NCBI GenBank assembly: GCA_963576785.1
Contig: OY756141.1
Span: 806,001 to 870,000, forward strand
Source: Chlorophyllum brunneum
Taxonomy: Eukaryota > Basidiomycota > Agaricomycetes > Agaricales > Agaricaceae
Length of the DNA stretch: 64,000 nt
Direction: 5' to 3'
Part shown: positions 1 through 11,997 of the stretch, piece by piece
Layout: each line of letters begins with the position of its first letter
Position numbering within the stretch: the stretch's first letter is position 1
Made by a program: the position numbers and the translations under genes
Notes under the pieces: model-generated
What the model saw: only the letters and a program-made list of their open reading frames with translations
What the model was told of the DNA's origin: nothing
Databases searched by the model: none

Positions 1-1331
1 GTGTTGCTTCATGATACCCTCCCAATCGCGCCCACAGAACTCCACGGCTGCACGTTCATACTGCACAAAATCATACGCGCCACCAAGACCAAAGATATGC
101 TCCGATGAATACCAGTATTCCGATACACCAATGAAATGCGAGACGGAAAAGTCGATAGGAGGGACGTGGATCCCATTCATCAGACACGGTACATCATGAC
201 ACGGTTTGTCCCTATTGAGTAAAGGTTCCATTTTGTGTACACACTGCTCGAAAGAACCTGTCCCGACCAGCTTCTTCGCATGTGAATCCACAGTGACGTG
301 CGTACCAGGAGTTGTTGAAATATGCGCCGGACTTTCAGTCAACTCTAGGCCTTTGGGGAGACAAGGATCCGAAACGGCGCCTGCGTCCTCGGCGCTGGAA
401 TCATGTGTGTGCGCGTCCTCGAACTCTTGGATGGCCTGCCCGACATATCTCTCCCTTGCCTGGTTTGTTCCATATCCCAACCACGTCGTTACGAAAACCT
501 TGTGATGGATCTCCTCCCCGTTCAGCAGCCTCAGCCGTACATCTACCAAATCCTTCCCTTTTACATTCTTCTCGTATTCCACGCTGGGCTCAAATGCGAT
601 CTGTGTTGACGCGCCTCCCATGTCCAGAAATCCATATGTTGTCCTTGGGTACTCAACCTCATCATCAACTCCCTTTTCCTTACCCTTACCCTTGTTCTGC
701 GCCTTGCCAGTAAACCCATCCATCAGATAGTTTACCGCAATCCAACCAAAAAGACCCTCTTCCTCCCCCGTAATAATCCTGACACTGCTTCCGCAGGGAC
801 CCAAGCTTTCCGACGGTGCGTCAATTTTAAAGTTGGTATGTGACCGGAGGAAATGACATGCATGTGATAGAACGGCGGCTTGATCTCCTGACGTTAGTAA
901 CCGCATGCCTGCAGTCGCCAGAAGGAATACGGGTGTTGATGAATGAAGTGAAGGTGGAATCTCGTTCACGGCATGGGCAATGAGAGGTTGGAGGTACATG
1001 CCGACTCCAGTGGGGTCAAGAGCCAACGTTGATAAACCTGTTACAAGAAAAAGTAACACCGAAAAAAAGAGAATCTCATGAGCCATTAACTCAGGAGCTA
1101 ATGTAAAAAGTACAAACCTGGTTCAACCTTGAAAACCCAACTTTCATCATCTTTCGTCCCCTTCTCAACCTTCGGCAGTGTATACGCCAAAGTGCTCTCC
1201 TTCGACAGCCTCACGCTCTTCGGATCGGGCCAACTGTATATCTGTAAACGCGAACCGGAAGACCCAGCGTCTATCACAATACCAAAATGTCGTCCTGCTA
1301 GCCATGGGTCGTTGGCTGCCGGAGGGGCCAT
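1..1331 (-). CDS. YND1: Golgi-type apyrase (GDA1/CD39 nucleoside diphosphatase), 3' end outside window
   Basis: The family hydrolyses nucleoside di- and triphosphates in the Golgi lumen, supporting glycosylation by removing UDP/GDP. Start ATG is at 1331. Exon 1 (1331-1118) carries apyrase region 1, IDAGSSGSR. An 80 bp intron (1038-1117) follows, and exon 2 then stays open to base 1. It contains region 2 (LLATAGMRLL), region 3 (ITGEEEGLFGWIAVNYL) and region 4 (FLDMGGASTQIAF). About 417 residues are visible. The C-terminal part, including any membrane anchor, lies beyond the window. The start lacks an obvious N-terminal signal anchor, which fits YND1-type enzymes anchored at the C-terminus. The YND1 assignment over GDA1 rests on that N-terminus and is an inference. 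Confidence 0.9.
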
Positions 1332-1935
1332 TTAATTCTGAGATCCGGCGCCCAATGAAGTATACTGAAAACCTTTAGGAGTCTATGTCGTCGGTTCCGG
1401 AGTTAAGTTGTATAGGACCTTGGGGGCCTAGTCTTGGGTTTAGGTGTGAGCGTGGGTCAGAGGCGCTGACTGTCTAGGTTTCGTGAGGCAGAGTTAAGAC
1501 GCGTAGGTGTTTTCGGATTCTTCAGAGACCTTGGCGTGTGTACACCGCTCGTAAGAGAACAACGAAACCTGTGGTCAAGAACCGATTATTAGCCTGAATA
1601 TACGAGCTACAGTCAATGCGGTAGCCATACTTGCGAGTGTTCGTTGAGAGGCGGTAGGAGACGGGGACAATAGGACCTGGAAACGAGTAAGTCTGGCGGC
1701 GAGAGGATGATGAAGGAAAGAGAAAAGCCAGTCCGTCGTGGGGCGGAAGCATAACTTTCGTCACCCACAGATGGAGTTGACACGTGGACGCGATCAGCTA
1801 CTTTTAGACTAAAGCTGCAATAAACGCGTTCCGTGATACAACATCTAAAGATCATAACAACTATTGCAGTCTTCTCTTGGTCATACAGTGCGTCACTGTT
1901 ACTTGACAAGTACACTTTTTACATTCATGACCCCT
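1332..1935. other. Intergenic region between apyrase start and PWWP gene stop
   Basis: No convincing gene. Short open frames here lack family motifs or splice-consistent extension. The interval should hold the apyrase promoter and the 3' UTR of the PWWP-like gene, both on the minus strand. Confidence 0.5.
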
Positions 1936-4243
1936 CTACTCCTTATAACTCCCAACAACACCGCCGAACCTCCCACTCCGCGTCCTCCTTAAATCCTTGC
2001 TCTTGCTCTTCACAACACCATCCTCAGCCGATTTTTTCTCCTTTGTCGACTCCAGCGCCCGTCTCAACCTCATAATATCCATAACCCAATCAGTCTTCCT
2101 CAACAGCTGCTCCCCACGTTCATGTAACCTTTTTTCCTCCTCCACATTACCCCACATGACTTCCACCGACTTACGCTCTCCCGTACGCCAGAGTAAAATT
2201 TGGTTGAGAGTTTCTGGAAGGAGTACTTCGATGCAGTATTGGACTTTTTCGAGCGGTAAGAGGGTTTCGTATGCTGGGGAACCATGTTGACGCGTTCGTT
2301 TCGGTTTCGATTTCGATGTAGAGGCATTGAATTCTGGGACTGGTTGAGTAGATGGTAGCGGTGATGGTGGTGGTAGTGGCGTTGGTGGTGTGTTGGAATT
2401 TAGTTCGGTCGGATCCCCCTCTAGCAGACTTTCGACCTAGCCGTATCTGAGTAGAACTCCCACGGAGAGTCTAGTCACTATCACGTACTTTCGAGTGTGG
2501 AGACATTTCTGGTACCACGAATTCTGTCGCAACAACCTAAATAGCAATCGAACTCATCAGTCAGCTTTATTCAGGACCAGAGCATATTTTAGCGCACCTG
2601 CACCTGCGGTCCGTCTTTGCTAGGATCATGGACCTCAGTTATTAATTTTTGTGGCACCAACCCCGAGGGCGTGCCTACGGATTCCAGTGTGGTCTCCTCA
2701 CCACTGCCCCGAACAATCTCACCAGGCGGTTGACTTTCGGCCCTCTGTTCTTCATCCTCGTCGCCAACAAAATGCCGTCCCTGGCACCCCAAACACCAAA
2801 TCTCAACCAACATCATCAGCTCGTCCACGCTCCTAGCATCCACAGCACCCCTGAGTCCACCTTCATTCATCAATTTCAGACGACTTGCTCCTCCTTTCAT
2901 ATACAGCTCGTGTCGCCGCAATCCCCAAGTGTATTCCTCATTCATAATTGCTCTGAGAACAGGGATCACGTACCCGAATTGCTGACGGAGGGGAAGCTGG
3001 CAATATTCAGGACCTGATAAGGGTGGTGAAGGGATAGTGATGGGGGACGGAGAACGGGGAACAGGTGGTGATTGATGCCGACGGGAATGAAGAGTGCAGC
3101 GTTTTCGTGATTCTTCATCAATATCGTTAACTACTTCTACATGACTCGACTCAAAGTGACCAACCTATGATTGAACAAGACATCAGCAACCTCCTAGGTC
3201 ACTGCAATGACGTATCCACTCACAGTACAAGTACCAAATTCATCTTGTGAGTACGTATAAAACCAATCTCTCGGGATTTCCTTTTCCTTTTTATCCAAGA
3301 ACATGATGTGATAAATCTTCTTCTCTCTCCCCTTCCTAGTTAGTAGCCTCTTCGTGTGTAGAACCTTAGCCGGCCAGTACACGGCTTCAGTAGCCTTTGC
3401 CTTTGCGAGACATAGTTCGCCAACGGCCACGGAATTCAGCTCCAGGTCAGAGTCGTCGTCCAAATCCGATAAGTTGACTTCGGTCCTGGTATCATCTTCC
3501 GGGGGATCTCTACGTGATGGTAAAATTGACGACGAGGGCGATAGTGTAGGTGGTAGAGTAGGCGAGGATGTGGGAGAGTAGGGGCTATTGTCGTTTGTGT
3601 GCCTGGGGCGGGCGTTAGATTTGCGTCTCCGAGTAGAAGTGTTGTATTTCTGGGACCTTGAAGAAGATACGTCCTGCTGTTGTGATAGAACCATTCCAAC
3701 GTCCGGTAGATCGTCGCTATCGTCGTCTACATCGGGTATTTCCAGAGGGGGGAGATTTTTGAGTTTGCTATTGCCTGGCTCTTGAGTCAGCCTTGGACCC
3801 GGTGGAGTGAACTGCAGAGGGAATTTGGTAAGGGGTCGCATAAGTGCGCTTCCTTCCCGCTCATCTTCAGAAGAAAGCGGCGTCAAGTCAGATTCCTCGT
3901 CATCACTGTCCTTCGCCTGGTGGATACTTTCATCGTGGTCGCTTCCACATTGTCGTTTCCTTGAAGAATGCACGACAATCGAAACGTCCCTCTTCCTCTT
4001 CCCCACATTGGGCCTACTGACACCAATACGCGGGTCTACGGAGTCCACAGTCGAGTGTTTCCCACTCCGGGACCTCTTTCCTTTGCCGCCCCTCCCCGAT
4101 TTAGGTCGTTTAACGCGTTGTGCAGCCACATAATCGCGGCTTTCGTCCCCGGCGGCGTGATCCCCGTCGGAAGAAGAAATATCAGTAAGCTGTGTCGTGG
4201 CTTTGATGGCAGCTTTACGTCTTGGTGGTTGTGCAATGTCCAT
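1936..4243 (-). CDS. PWWP-like chromatin-associated protein
   Basis: Four exons join in frame to 709 residues: 4243-3224, 3164-2604, 2536-2489 and 2436-1936, all with GT..AG introns. The first 270 residues are basic/acidic, Ser-rich and disordered, with several Lys/Arg clusters suited to nuclear import. A PWWP-type module follows at about 276-340. It opens with GELCLAKAK, has the aromatic cage-like YWPAKVL, and continues to IPRDWFYTY. PWWP folds bind methylated histone tails and DNA. The C-terminal part is mostly helical and charged (for example VEEEKRLHERGEQLL), with no known domain that I recognise. Target and complex are unknown. The nuclear role is inferred from the fold and composition. 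Confidence 0.72.
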
Positions 4244-5224
4244 AGCCGCGGAGGTGGCGTTGGGGAATTATTGTGATCAGCGGATGGGAAGACTGGGCCA
4301 GATTCGGGTCACGGGGACGCGTTAATTCACCGATCACTGCATCACAGTGTTTTGGACACACACGTCCCCACAACCTCCCCCATCCCAATCCACTCCTCGT
4401 TGCGGATCGCGAAGGCAGGACGCCAACTTTTTTGCACAACCCTCCTTTTGTTTTTTTTTACCTCTCTTGCCACCTCGGAATAATATTCCTTAACAATGTT
4501 GGTGGAACGTCTCAACATTTCTGGCCTCTGCGAGGGAGGGGCAAGTCAGCCTGCTCTCGTGACTGACGGTTGTGGCTCGGAACACTATACAGGTGGCTAG
4601 GTCAGAGCATAGTCAATCGGGCGTGGATGTGATTGTACAGAGAAGTTGAGCGCTTTTTACAATATGGCATACATGCAACTTGCATTCTAAGCTTTCAACA
4701 GCGTAAGGTATCAATCAAGCCCGACAAGTACCAAGTGTCCAGCATGGCAATTAGGGGGCCAAAGTTGGCCAAGCTCTCTCTTCCAGATTAATGTACAGCG
4801 CTCAGGTTTCTTGCACGGTCTAGTGACATCCAGTTTCAACCCAATTACAGAATGCGTCACGCATCTGCCGGTCCTTCGGGTTTAAATATGGGGCCCCCTG
4901 AGTTGTTCTCTGTATTGAGAGTGAATTAGATGCTAAGCAATGATTTTGTTCGGTCTCACCGCTTCATTCAGGTAAAAGAAGACGGTATCGGGGAACAGGG
5001 TCTCTGCGTAACACCCTGAAACGACACTCCAACCGACGCCCAGAAATTCAAGGGTTGCACGAGACCCGGGCTGGCTGTGGCCGAATGCCCGCACTTCACT
5101 CTCCTGTACCATAGGGTGAGAATGCTACCGCCTTTGTGGTACTAGGGCCAATAACATACCGTCATATTATACAGGAAAATGACACTCGAAGGCCGGCTGT
5201 TCACGCTCTTCGCAAAATTGAAGT
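4244..5224. other. Intergenic region upstream of the PWWP-like gene
   Basis: No gene found on either strand. It presumably includes the promoter of the PWWP-like gene in its first few hundred bases. The remainder shows only short, motif-free open frames. Confidence 0.5.
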
Positions 5225-6060
5225 TTACAAACAAGGGCGAGGATTGAGAAATTTGCACGAGGTGCCCGACAGAGTAAAATTGTAGATAAATGGGACCAGA
5301 TGACGAAAGTCGGCTGAACAGAATTCCTGGAATCGTCTTGATATGATCATGCAGTTCCCTCCAACAATCGTCGAGAGGCCATGGAAATAAATCAACTGGA
5401 TGATAGGATTCTTGACCGTCGAATGGTCAATGAAACGGATGACGACCTCCGCGAAGATGAACAATCCAAGCGCCACTTTCAGAATTCTTTGCTACTTGGC
5501 CAAGTGACGCCGGGTATATCGTGAGGGTACTTCTTTCGGATCCGGATGAGCTCATTGTGGAGGAACTTATCAACATCTTGGCAAGCCTCATCAGAATCCA
5601 CCGGAATATGTTCCTCCCAAAAGCTCGGCCGGATGTCCTTATCGTAGAATACAGCCTGCAGATATTCCTCTGGACGGCTTGCAATGATCCAGAAGGGGGG
5701 CACTGAGGGATATACCGGCACGGAACTGCTGAGCATTCGCACAACTTCGCACTGCACATAGCCACCGGCGCGTCCGCGAGAACAGGTTTGATGAGGATCC
5801 TGCTCAGCGAGATCACTACCACATTCATCCAGACCGTCGAGTGCAACAACCAACGTCTCTAGTCCATTCTGTAGCTGTTGCTTAGCAAACGGCTCCACGA
5901 TGAGGGTGGAGAACTGCTCCTCCACGCAGTTCTCAAGCGATCGTGGACCCTTGAGCATCATATCTGCAATGTATACCTTGTATGGCATATCCTGAACAGC
6001 AAGCTGGCAGGCGGTGGGGGGAAAGACCTGGTTTGGGTTTTTGGCAATCGGATACCAGAT
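5225..6060 (-). pseudogene. NACHT (NLR-type) NTPase fragment, frameshifted
   Basis: The minus strand encodes the middle of a fungal NACHT protein. It begins near PPTACQLAVQD, has a clear Walker B (VVALDGLDECG) and the sensor-like WIIASRPEEYLQ. At about 5477-5482 the frame breaks: one frame ends at a stop after SSKEF, and the neighbouring frame continues with the family's LGLFIFAEVVIRFIDH segment. A 1-nt deletion explains this best. No Walker A P-loop can be found in the 500 bases upstream, and sequence beyond 5225 does not resemble the rest of the domain. The piece is therefore a 5'-truncated, frameshifted relic. It resembles the intact copy at 52-54.7 kb in domain type but is clearly divergent. 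Confidence 0.75.
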
Positions 6061-7473
6061 CTTGGGTTATCGTTGATGACCCCGATGGTGAGTATGCAAG
6101 CCTATAATTTGGGACTGCATCCGCTCACTGCTGCAGTGGAGTGCCGTAAAAGTCAATCGGAGTGTGGGTTCCGTGTTCCACTGAATGATCGTAAACCACA
6201 TCCAGGGTTTCCCACTGTGCTGTATTCTACCAAAGAGAATCAGGAGAATGTGCTGCATGGAATAGCAGACACGTACCGAATCGTTCAGCGTATCATCGAA
6301 CGGGAGTAGGTGAGGATTGGTTAATTGAGCTGCGGCCTAGCAACGTCGTAAGTGGAGAACGGAACGAGAAATTAATGGTGTATATCTCACACTCAAATCC
6401 GGGTGACGATTTGGATAAACATCAAGCCGACCAAGTAAGCGCCTTGGACGCCTGCGTACGATGGGAGGCTTAGATCGTGGTCTGACTATGACCCGGAACA
6501 GTACTGTGTGCTGTCGAATCATAGGCTGTAGACTACCCCACATATGAGTACAATGTGGTAGATGATATACGGAGTTGCTACCTACGTTGTCATCCAATGG
6601 AGGCCCACCCAGTCGTAACCGCTCGATACCTCCTTGGATGGTTGTAAACTCGTCAAAGTATCGAGTAAGACATCATGCTGTTCTACATTTGTGCCAAGAG
6701 ACTAGTAAGGGTTTACCAAGACGGTCAAAAGCATTCAAAGCGATGCTGCCATTACATACTGAGTTGGGCGTGATTCATGAGGTTATGGTTGTTGATATGA
6801 CATCAAGTGGGCTATATGCTGTAGTTGTATAAGTAGGTGACCAGCTTGCAGAGCTTCAACAGGTACTGGACGCACGACACGTGGCCGCAAGCTGATTATG
6901 AACATGGTTATTGGCAGAGGAGATGCTCTTGACAGCTTCAGCAGGGCGTATCGCACCAGGAACCTGAACTCTAAGAGGTACTGGCGCTGGCCGAACAGCA
7001 TGACCTTGTGTGTTAGGTGGCTGGGGTAGAGGAGTGAATGCTCCAGGATCAACGGTCGGTTGTTGTGGATGGTGGAATAGAGAAGCTGGTACCATGCAAT
7101 AAATTGAGTTGGGGAGGGGGGGAAATTGAGAAAGGTGGCTTATATCCCGTCCCACAACAACCGTGGTATTGTTTGATGTTGATACCCATGATAAATGAGG
7201 ATTTTCGGGTTACACAGTGCATAGCAACTAGCATCGATTGACCATTGCCTTTGCCTTTAATGTTCTGGATAAGGCTGTTATTTCAAGAATGATAGTCCAG
7301 CGAATCACTAGGCGATAGCAAGTACACTCGTACGAGATGGACTTAAAGGTCGACGATCACGCCCAAATCTATATCTAACACAATAAAAGATCAAAAATAC
7401 TAATTCGATTGTCATTATGTACGCACACGACTTCCATAAGAAATATATGACCCATAAAAATTCCGAGACCCAT
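6061..7473. other. Gene-poor interval
   Basis: Nothing recognised. A Pro-rich minus-strand open frame at 6856-7155 has no known motif and no convincing flanking exons. The right end is the 3' flank of the adenylosuccinate synthetase gene. Confidence 0.4.
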
Positions 7474-9095
7474 CTATTTTTTGAGTTCCTTCCTGAGCAT
7501 ACTTTCACGTCCAGGTCCAACACCGATCCACTCAACGGGGGCACCAAGGCGCTCTTCTATGAATTCAACATATTTCTTGCAATTTCCGGGTAACTCTTCG
7601 TATGATTTGGTATCTGCAATAGAGGTCTTCCAACCTGACAGAGTAACATATTCAACTTCGACGCGCCCAAGAAGCTCGAGGTCAGCTGTACGCACATAAG
7701 TCGTGAATAGATTGTTATGGGGAGTGGCAGAGATAAAACAGACCTGGAAAGCCCTCGAGTTCAGTTCCACCTATCTTGTATGCAATCCCGACTTTGATTT
7801 CTTCCAGTTCGTCCAGAACGTCGAGTTTGGTAAGGTTGAAACAGTCATAGCCGTTGATTAGGCAAGAATGCTTGAGCACAACCAGATCTAACCACCCACA
7901 GCGACGTCTTCTTCCAGTGGTGGTGCCATACTCCCTTCCAGCCTCTTGCAAGTGAACGCCAACATCCTAGTACGAAATTAATCAATGCCCATCTACACAC
8001 AAGCAGGTCGAACCAAACTCACGTTCAACTGCTCTGAGGGGAATGGACCACCACCCACACGCGTCGTATACGCCTTCACAACGCCAATCGTCTTCCCAAT
8101 CATCTTTGGCGGAACCCCAAGACCAGTACATACACCGCCCACAGCAGTCGAAGACGATGTCACATACGGATAAGTACCGAAATCCAAATCGAGCATTAAG
8201 GCATTTGCGCCCTCGACAAGCACGCGCTTTCCCGCAGCAATAGCTTTATGGATGTACACCACACTATCAACAACATATGGTCGTAGCCGTTCCGCGAGGA
8301 TTTTATAGCGCTCGATTTCTCCTTCGGTATCGTATTCAAAGTGACCGTAGCGTTTGAATCTGCCCTCGACGATGCGACGGAATTTGGAAACAAAAGTGTC
8401 ATGGTCGAAGAGGTGGTGCACCCGGAGACCGGAGCGAGAAGCTTTACCAGAGTAGGCTGGACCGATACCCTTCTTTGTTGTGCCAATGCTGTTCGTGGTC
8501 AGGACGCGACGAATGGATGTGGGTAGGCGGACGTGTACCTAGAACCTCCGAGTTCGACTTCCTTGAGTCCGTCGACTATCTGGTGGAAGTCAAAGACGAG
8601 CTGAGCGCGATCGGAGATGAACAGACGACCTGTGCAGTCAAGGCCTACTCTTGATTGAGCACTGGTCAAAATTTCAACCGGCAGCAAAGCACCTCACCTT
8701 GTGATTGGAGCGCATCTAATTCTGCGAAGAACGAGGGTATATGGATCACCACACCAGAGCCGATAAGGCCCGTGCAAGATGGGTTGATGAGCCCTGTGTC
8801 GAAGGTGTTCAGCTGTCTCACTAGGATAAAGGAGAATGGACACGTACCGCTAGGAAGTAAATGGAATGCAAATGTCGTAGGAATCTTCTCAGGACCCATG
8901 GGAACGATGATAGTATGCCCAGCATTATTTCCACCTGCACACCTTGCACAGACATCGACTTCAGCAGACAAGATATCCACCAGCTTGCCTTTCCCCTCGT
9001 CTCCCCATTGCGCACCCAGGACGACCGTAACTGAGATCCAGATCAGCGCATCTGCAGTGTTATCTTTTCATGATAAATTGAACCGCACCACTCAT
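7474..9095 (-). CDS. ADE12: Adenylosuccinate synthetase
   Basis: Catalyses IMP + aspartate + GTP to adenylosuccinate, the first committed step to AMP. Seven exons sum to 1293 nt (430 residues, the normal family length): 9095-9089, 9030-8848, 8793-8698, 8644-8539, 8488-8023, 7966-7744 and 7685-7474. Exon 1 is only 7 nt (ATG AGT G) and is needed to start the protein [18 protein letters not shown], the signature GTP-binding loop with catalytic Asp. Further signatures are [27 protein letters not shown] and [18 protein letters not shown]. All introns are 50-58 nt with GT..AG ends. The gene is divergent from COX16 across a 167 bp gap. Confidence 0.95.
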
Positions 9096-9262
9096 AGATA
9101 CTAAACACTCGGAGATGGGAAAAAGCCTTTGTCAGTATTCAGAAAGGGATCGGGTACGATGTGAAGAAGGTATTTGTGACTGGGTCAAGAAGAATAGAGA
9201 GATAATCTGTTATCCACAAATAATCGAGTCAAATTGTCCGGCTATGTCCGAACTTTCGGTCG
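9096..9262. promoter_or_regulatory. Shared divergent promoter of ADE12 and COX16
   Basis: Only 167 bp separate the two start codons, which point away from each other, so both core promoters must lie here or reach into the partner gene. No specific operator was recognised. Confidence 0.55.
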
Positions 9263-9755
9263 ATGGCGCCCAAGCTGTCGTCCTCACCCGCAATGCCCAT
9301 ATTCACATCCCGTCCCCTCGGTACATCAAGGATAAATCGTTCTGTGAAGAAGAATCCAGCGTTATTCGGTGTTCCTTTCGTCTTGCTCATGGTCGCTGCC
9401 TCGTATGGTCTGACCTCGTTTACCCAAATAAGATATGACCTACACGACCAGAAAGTGAAGCAGGTATGCTCTCAGCCGTCATTCCCCTCATATTTCGTGA
9501 TATAGAACATGTAATACAGGTCACGAAAGAGCAGGAACTGGGACTAGACAATAATCGGAAGAAATTCGACATACGAGAAGAGTATTTCGTGAGTTTAGGT
9601 TTCGGTATCTCGTCCCGAGCGTGATGCTTATGGTTGGCGTGTAGCGCTTGAGCGCCGCGGCGGAAGAAAACTGGGAACCTAAACGAATCCAGAGGCCAAA
9701 AGGGCTACCTGAGTGGGGTGTTCCACCTACGGAGCCGCCGTCCGGGAAAACCTAG
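9263..9755 (+). CDS. COX16: Cytochrome c oxidase assembly protein COX16
   Basis: Inner-membrane mitochondrial factor needed to assemble complex IV (COX1/COX2 modules). Three exons (9263-9463, 9520-9588, 9645-9755) give 126 residues, typical of the family. The order is as expected: a short basic N-terminus, one transmembrane segment (PFVLLMVAASYGLTSF), then the conserved YDLHDQKV stretch. Exon 2 brings EQELGLDNNRKKFDIREEYFRL and exon 3 ends in the family's NWEPKRIQRPKGLPEWG. The chosen ATG at 9263 gives the usual spacing before the membrane segment. Introns are 56 nt each. Confidence 0.92.
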
Positions 9756-10572
9756 AATTTGTGGACCCACCCTCGAACGATGACCACTTGACATTTGCCT
9801 CATCCAATTGACCCTGATTTGGCCAACCTTTACACTGGGCACCGGGCTTCCAACCCGTTATAGCTATAGACATAGTGAACGCTTCCAAACCGTTCCTTCA
9901 CTGCATCCATTCTACCTTACTCTAAATTTCACTGTATAGATCCCCATCACTTTTTGTGGCAGCTCCAAGTTCAGAATGAGTCGGGTCTCGCTCTAATTAC
10001 TGCGATGTATTTCATAATGGGTCGACGGCTACCAAGAATTTCTAACTTTAACTTCAACCGAGGTATATAGTAAGAGTACACTAACTTGGCGTAATTGGAT
10101 CGAGATAGAATACAAGGACGCGATCAAGGGTGAGCGGTTCTGAGTACAACGTAGAGATCAAGCGATAGTAGGTCGACATCAGAAGTAAGATGGTATAAAA
10201 GAAGGGTGAGGAAGATTTGCATAGTATCATAGCCCAGAGTGCATGTATCTGAAGAATAACTGATCGTCTAGGAGTTATAAGTGGAAGATAAGCATACACA
10301 AAACCAATACAGATGATAAAGAAAGCACAGATCAAAGGATGTTCACGAGTGTTAGCTATAGCAGGACAAGCGCAGACGAGGTAATCATCATACGGTGTTC
10401 ACCTCGTATTAATCTAGGGGGTATAGTCATCGGAGAAACCGGGGATCGATCTTGCGGAATGTTGACCCGCCGGCACATTTTGAGTTGGGTTGTTGGTGTT
10501 TTTTTCGTCTTCGCTTCCATCCGGGTTCGCGGCCCATATTCTGGGCCACCGTTCCAAAGCCAATAATGGGTA
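9756..10572. other. Intergenic, convergent 3' ends
   Basis: COX16 (+) and the minus-strand gene ending at 10573 converge on this 0.8 kb. No gene is supported. A minus-strand open frame at 10081-10335 is hydrophobic but has no start context or motif. Confidence 0.45.
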
Positions 10573-11997
10573 TCAATCCTCCAGCTCGGGTGATGGTTCA
10601 ACAGGTATAACATTCCGTCGTCCAGAGTCACCAGTGGAATGTCGCCTCTCAAGCTTCCTCCGGGGCCCATGGGTCGACCCTCCAGCCGAAGTCCCGATCT
10701 TTGCAAAATTCAAAAGCCTCTGAAAAAAGGGTTTTCGGGGACTGGCCCCTGGACTTTTGGTCGTAGAGGTGGCCGTGTGGACCGACTCTCCTGGACTTGG
10801 TGCCTGACAGGCAGGGGCTTAGCACGCGAGTTCAACGAAAGGATGTGAAAGACGTACGATAACGTGGACCTTTTGTCCAGCGGACGGAAGCACATAATAG
10901 GTACTCCCGGATCCAGCGCTCTCACCACCTGATTCCTCCCCACCATCTGATCTCTGCACCTTGTGCACGACACCAGGTCCCAATGACCTTGTCCTATCCC
11001 TTGTCCCCTTCTCCACGAAATCATTGGCAGCCACAGGGGCCGGGTAACTCCCGCCTTGAATAGGAACGGGTGCAGAGTGACTATAAATCATGCCATTGGG
11101 GCCTCTTTGTGGCTGGTGATACAGGATTGGGGGAGGCGCATAATGCGGCGCACGGCCATGGTGGGGAGCATAGACAATCGCGGGCGGAACCTTTTGATTG
11201 GAGTGACTACGAGAATGCTTCGTAGAGCTACTAGAAGTGTGCGCCCCATGCCAAGCTCCCGGTCCCGCTTGAGTAGTAAAGTTCACTTGGGGACCATGCG
11301 AATGATGTGATGTCGGAGGTGGATAGGCAATAGGCCTCGATTGGGGAGAAGTAATAGGGACGGGATCAATGGCTTCATTTGCAGCGGGGTACGGATCCAC
11401 TGCGTTCCGGGGAAGGGACCCTGAGCGAGAGTGATGCGACCTTGCATGATGAGCGGTAGCGGAACGCGGTGGCAACGGGTTTGAGGGCGCGTTCGAAGGT
11501 AGCACGCGAATTTCTTCTGGTGAGCTGTCAGTAACTACGAGAGGGTCCGGGCGTCGTGAGTGGGAATGAACCCGTGACCCTGTCCTTCCATGGTGGCTGG
11601 GATAATTGGAGTGGTGCGACGGGAGGATGGAAACAGCGGACGAAGGGTGTCTTGAAGATATCGTGTGCGAGCGCTGGTGATTTGGCGGTCCATATTCGGG
11701 AACCCGAACATCCCCATGGGCACGCCTACGTGAAGACATGGGTACATTGGCATGCGGGATTGGAATATCCGGACGGCCGTCGCTATACCTCAGAACCATC
11801 TTCGGTGGTAGTGAGTGTGAACTCCCTGCATCGGAAGGGGGCGAAGGAGGGATGAATCCTTCCAGCGCCGTGGGCGGTATCGAAGGCGAGTAAAAGCCAT
11901 CTAGGTCAGAGGAGTGCGCTTGAACCCAATAGGCAGTGCGTTGGCGAGCGGACATATACTCTTCGTAAGCCTCGGGGGATGTCGTGTATTCGGTCAT
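10573..11997 (-). CDS. His/Ser/Pro-rich protein of unknown function
   Basis: Two exons (11997-10858 and 10803-10573) joined by a 54 nt GT..AG intron give 456 residues. The protein is low complexity throughout, rich in His, Ser, Pro and Arg, with repeated SH and RS/HS pairs, and looks disordered. It begins MTEYTTSPEAYEEYMSARQR. The most ordered part is at the C-terminus: YYVLPSAGQKVHVI across the splice, then APSPGESVHTATSTTKSP and FFQRLLNFAKIG. Choosing the acceptor after CTGTCAG keeps this block continuous. A later acceptor would drop it. No domain is recognised. It could be a fungal-specific regulatory or cytoskeletal adaptor, but nothing here decides that. Confidence 0.6.

Noticed and set aside
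6856..7155. Pro-rich minus-strand open frame as a gene
   Set aside because: Only compositional bias, no start context, no flanking exons.
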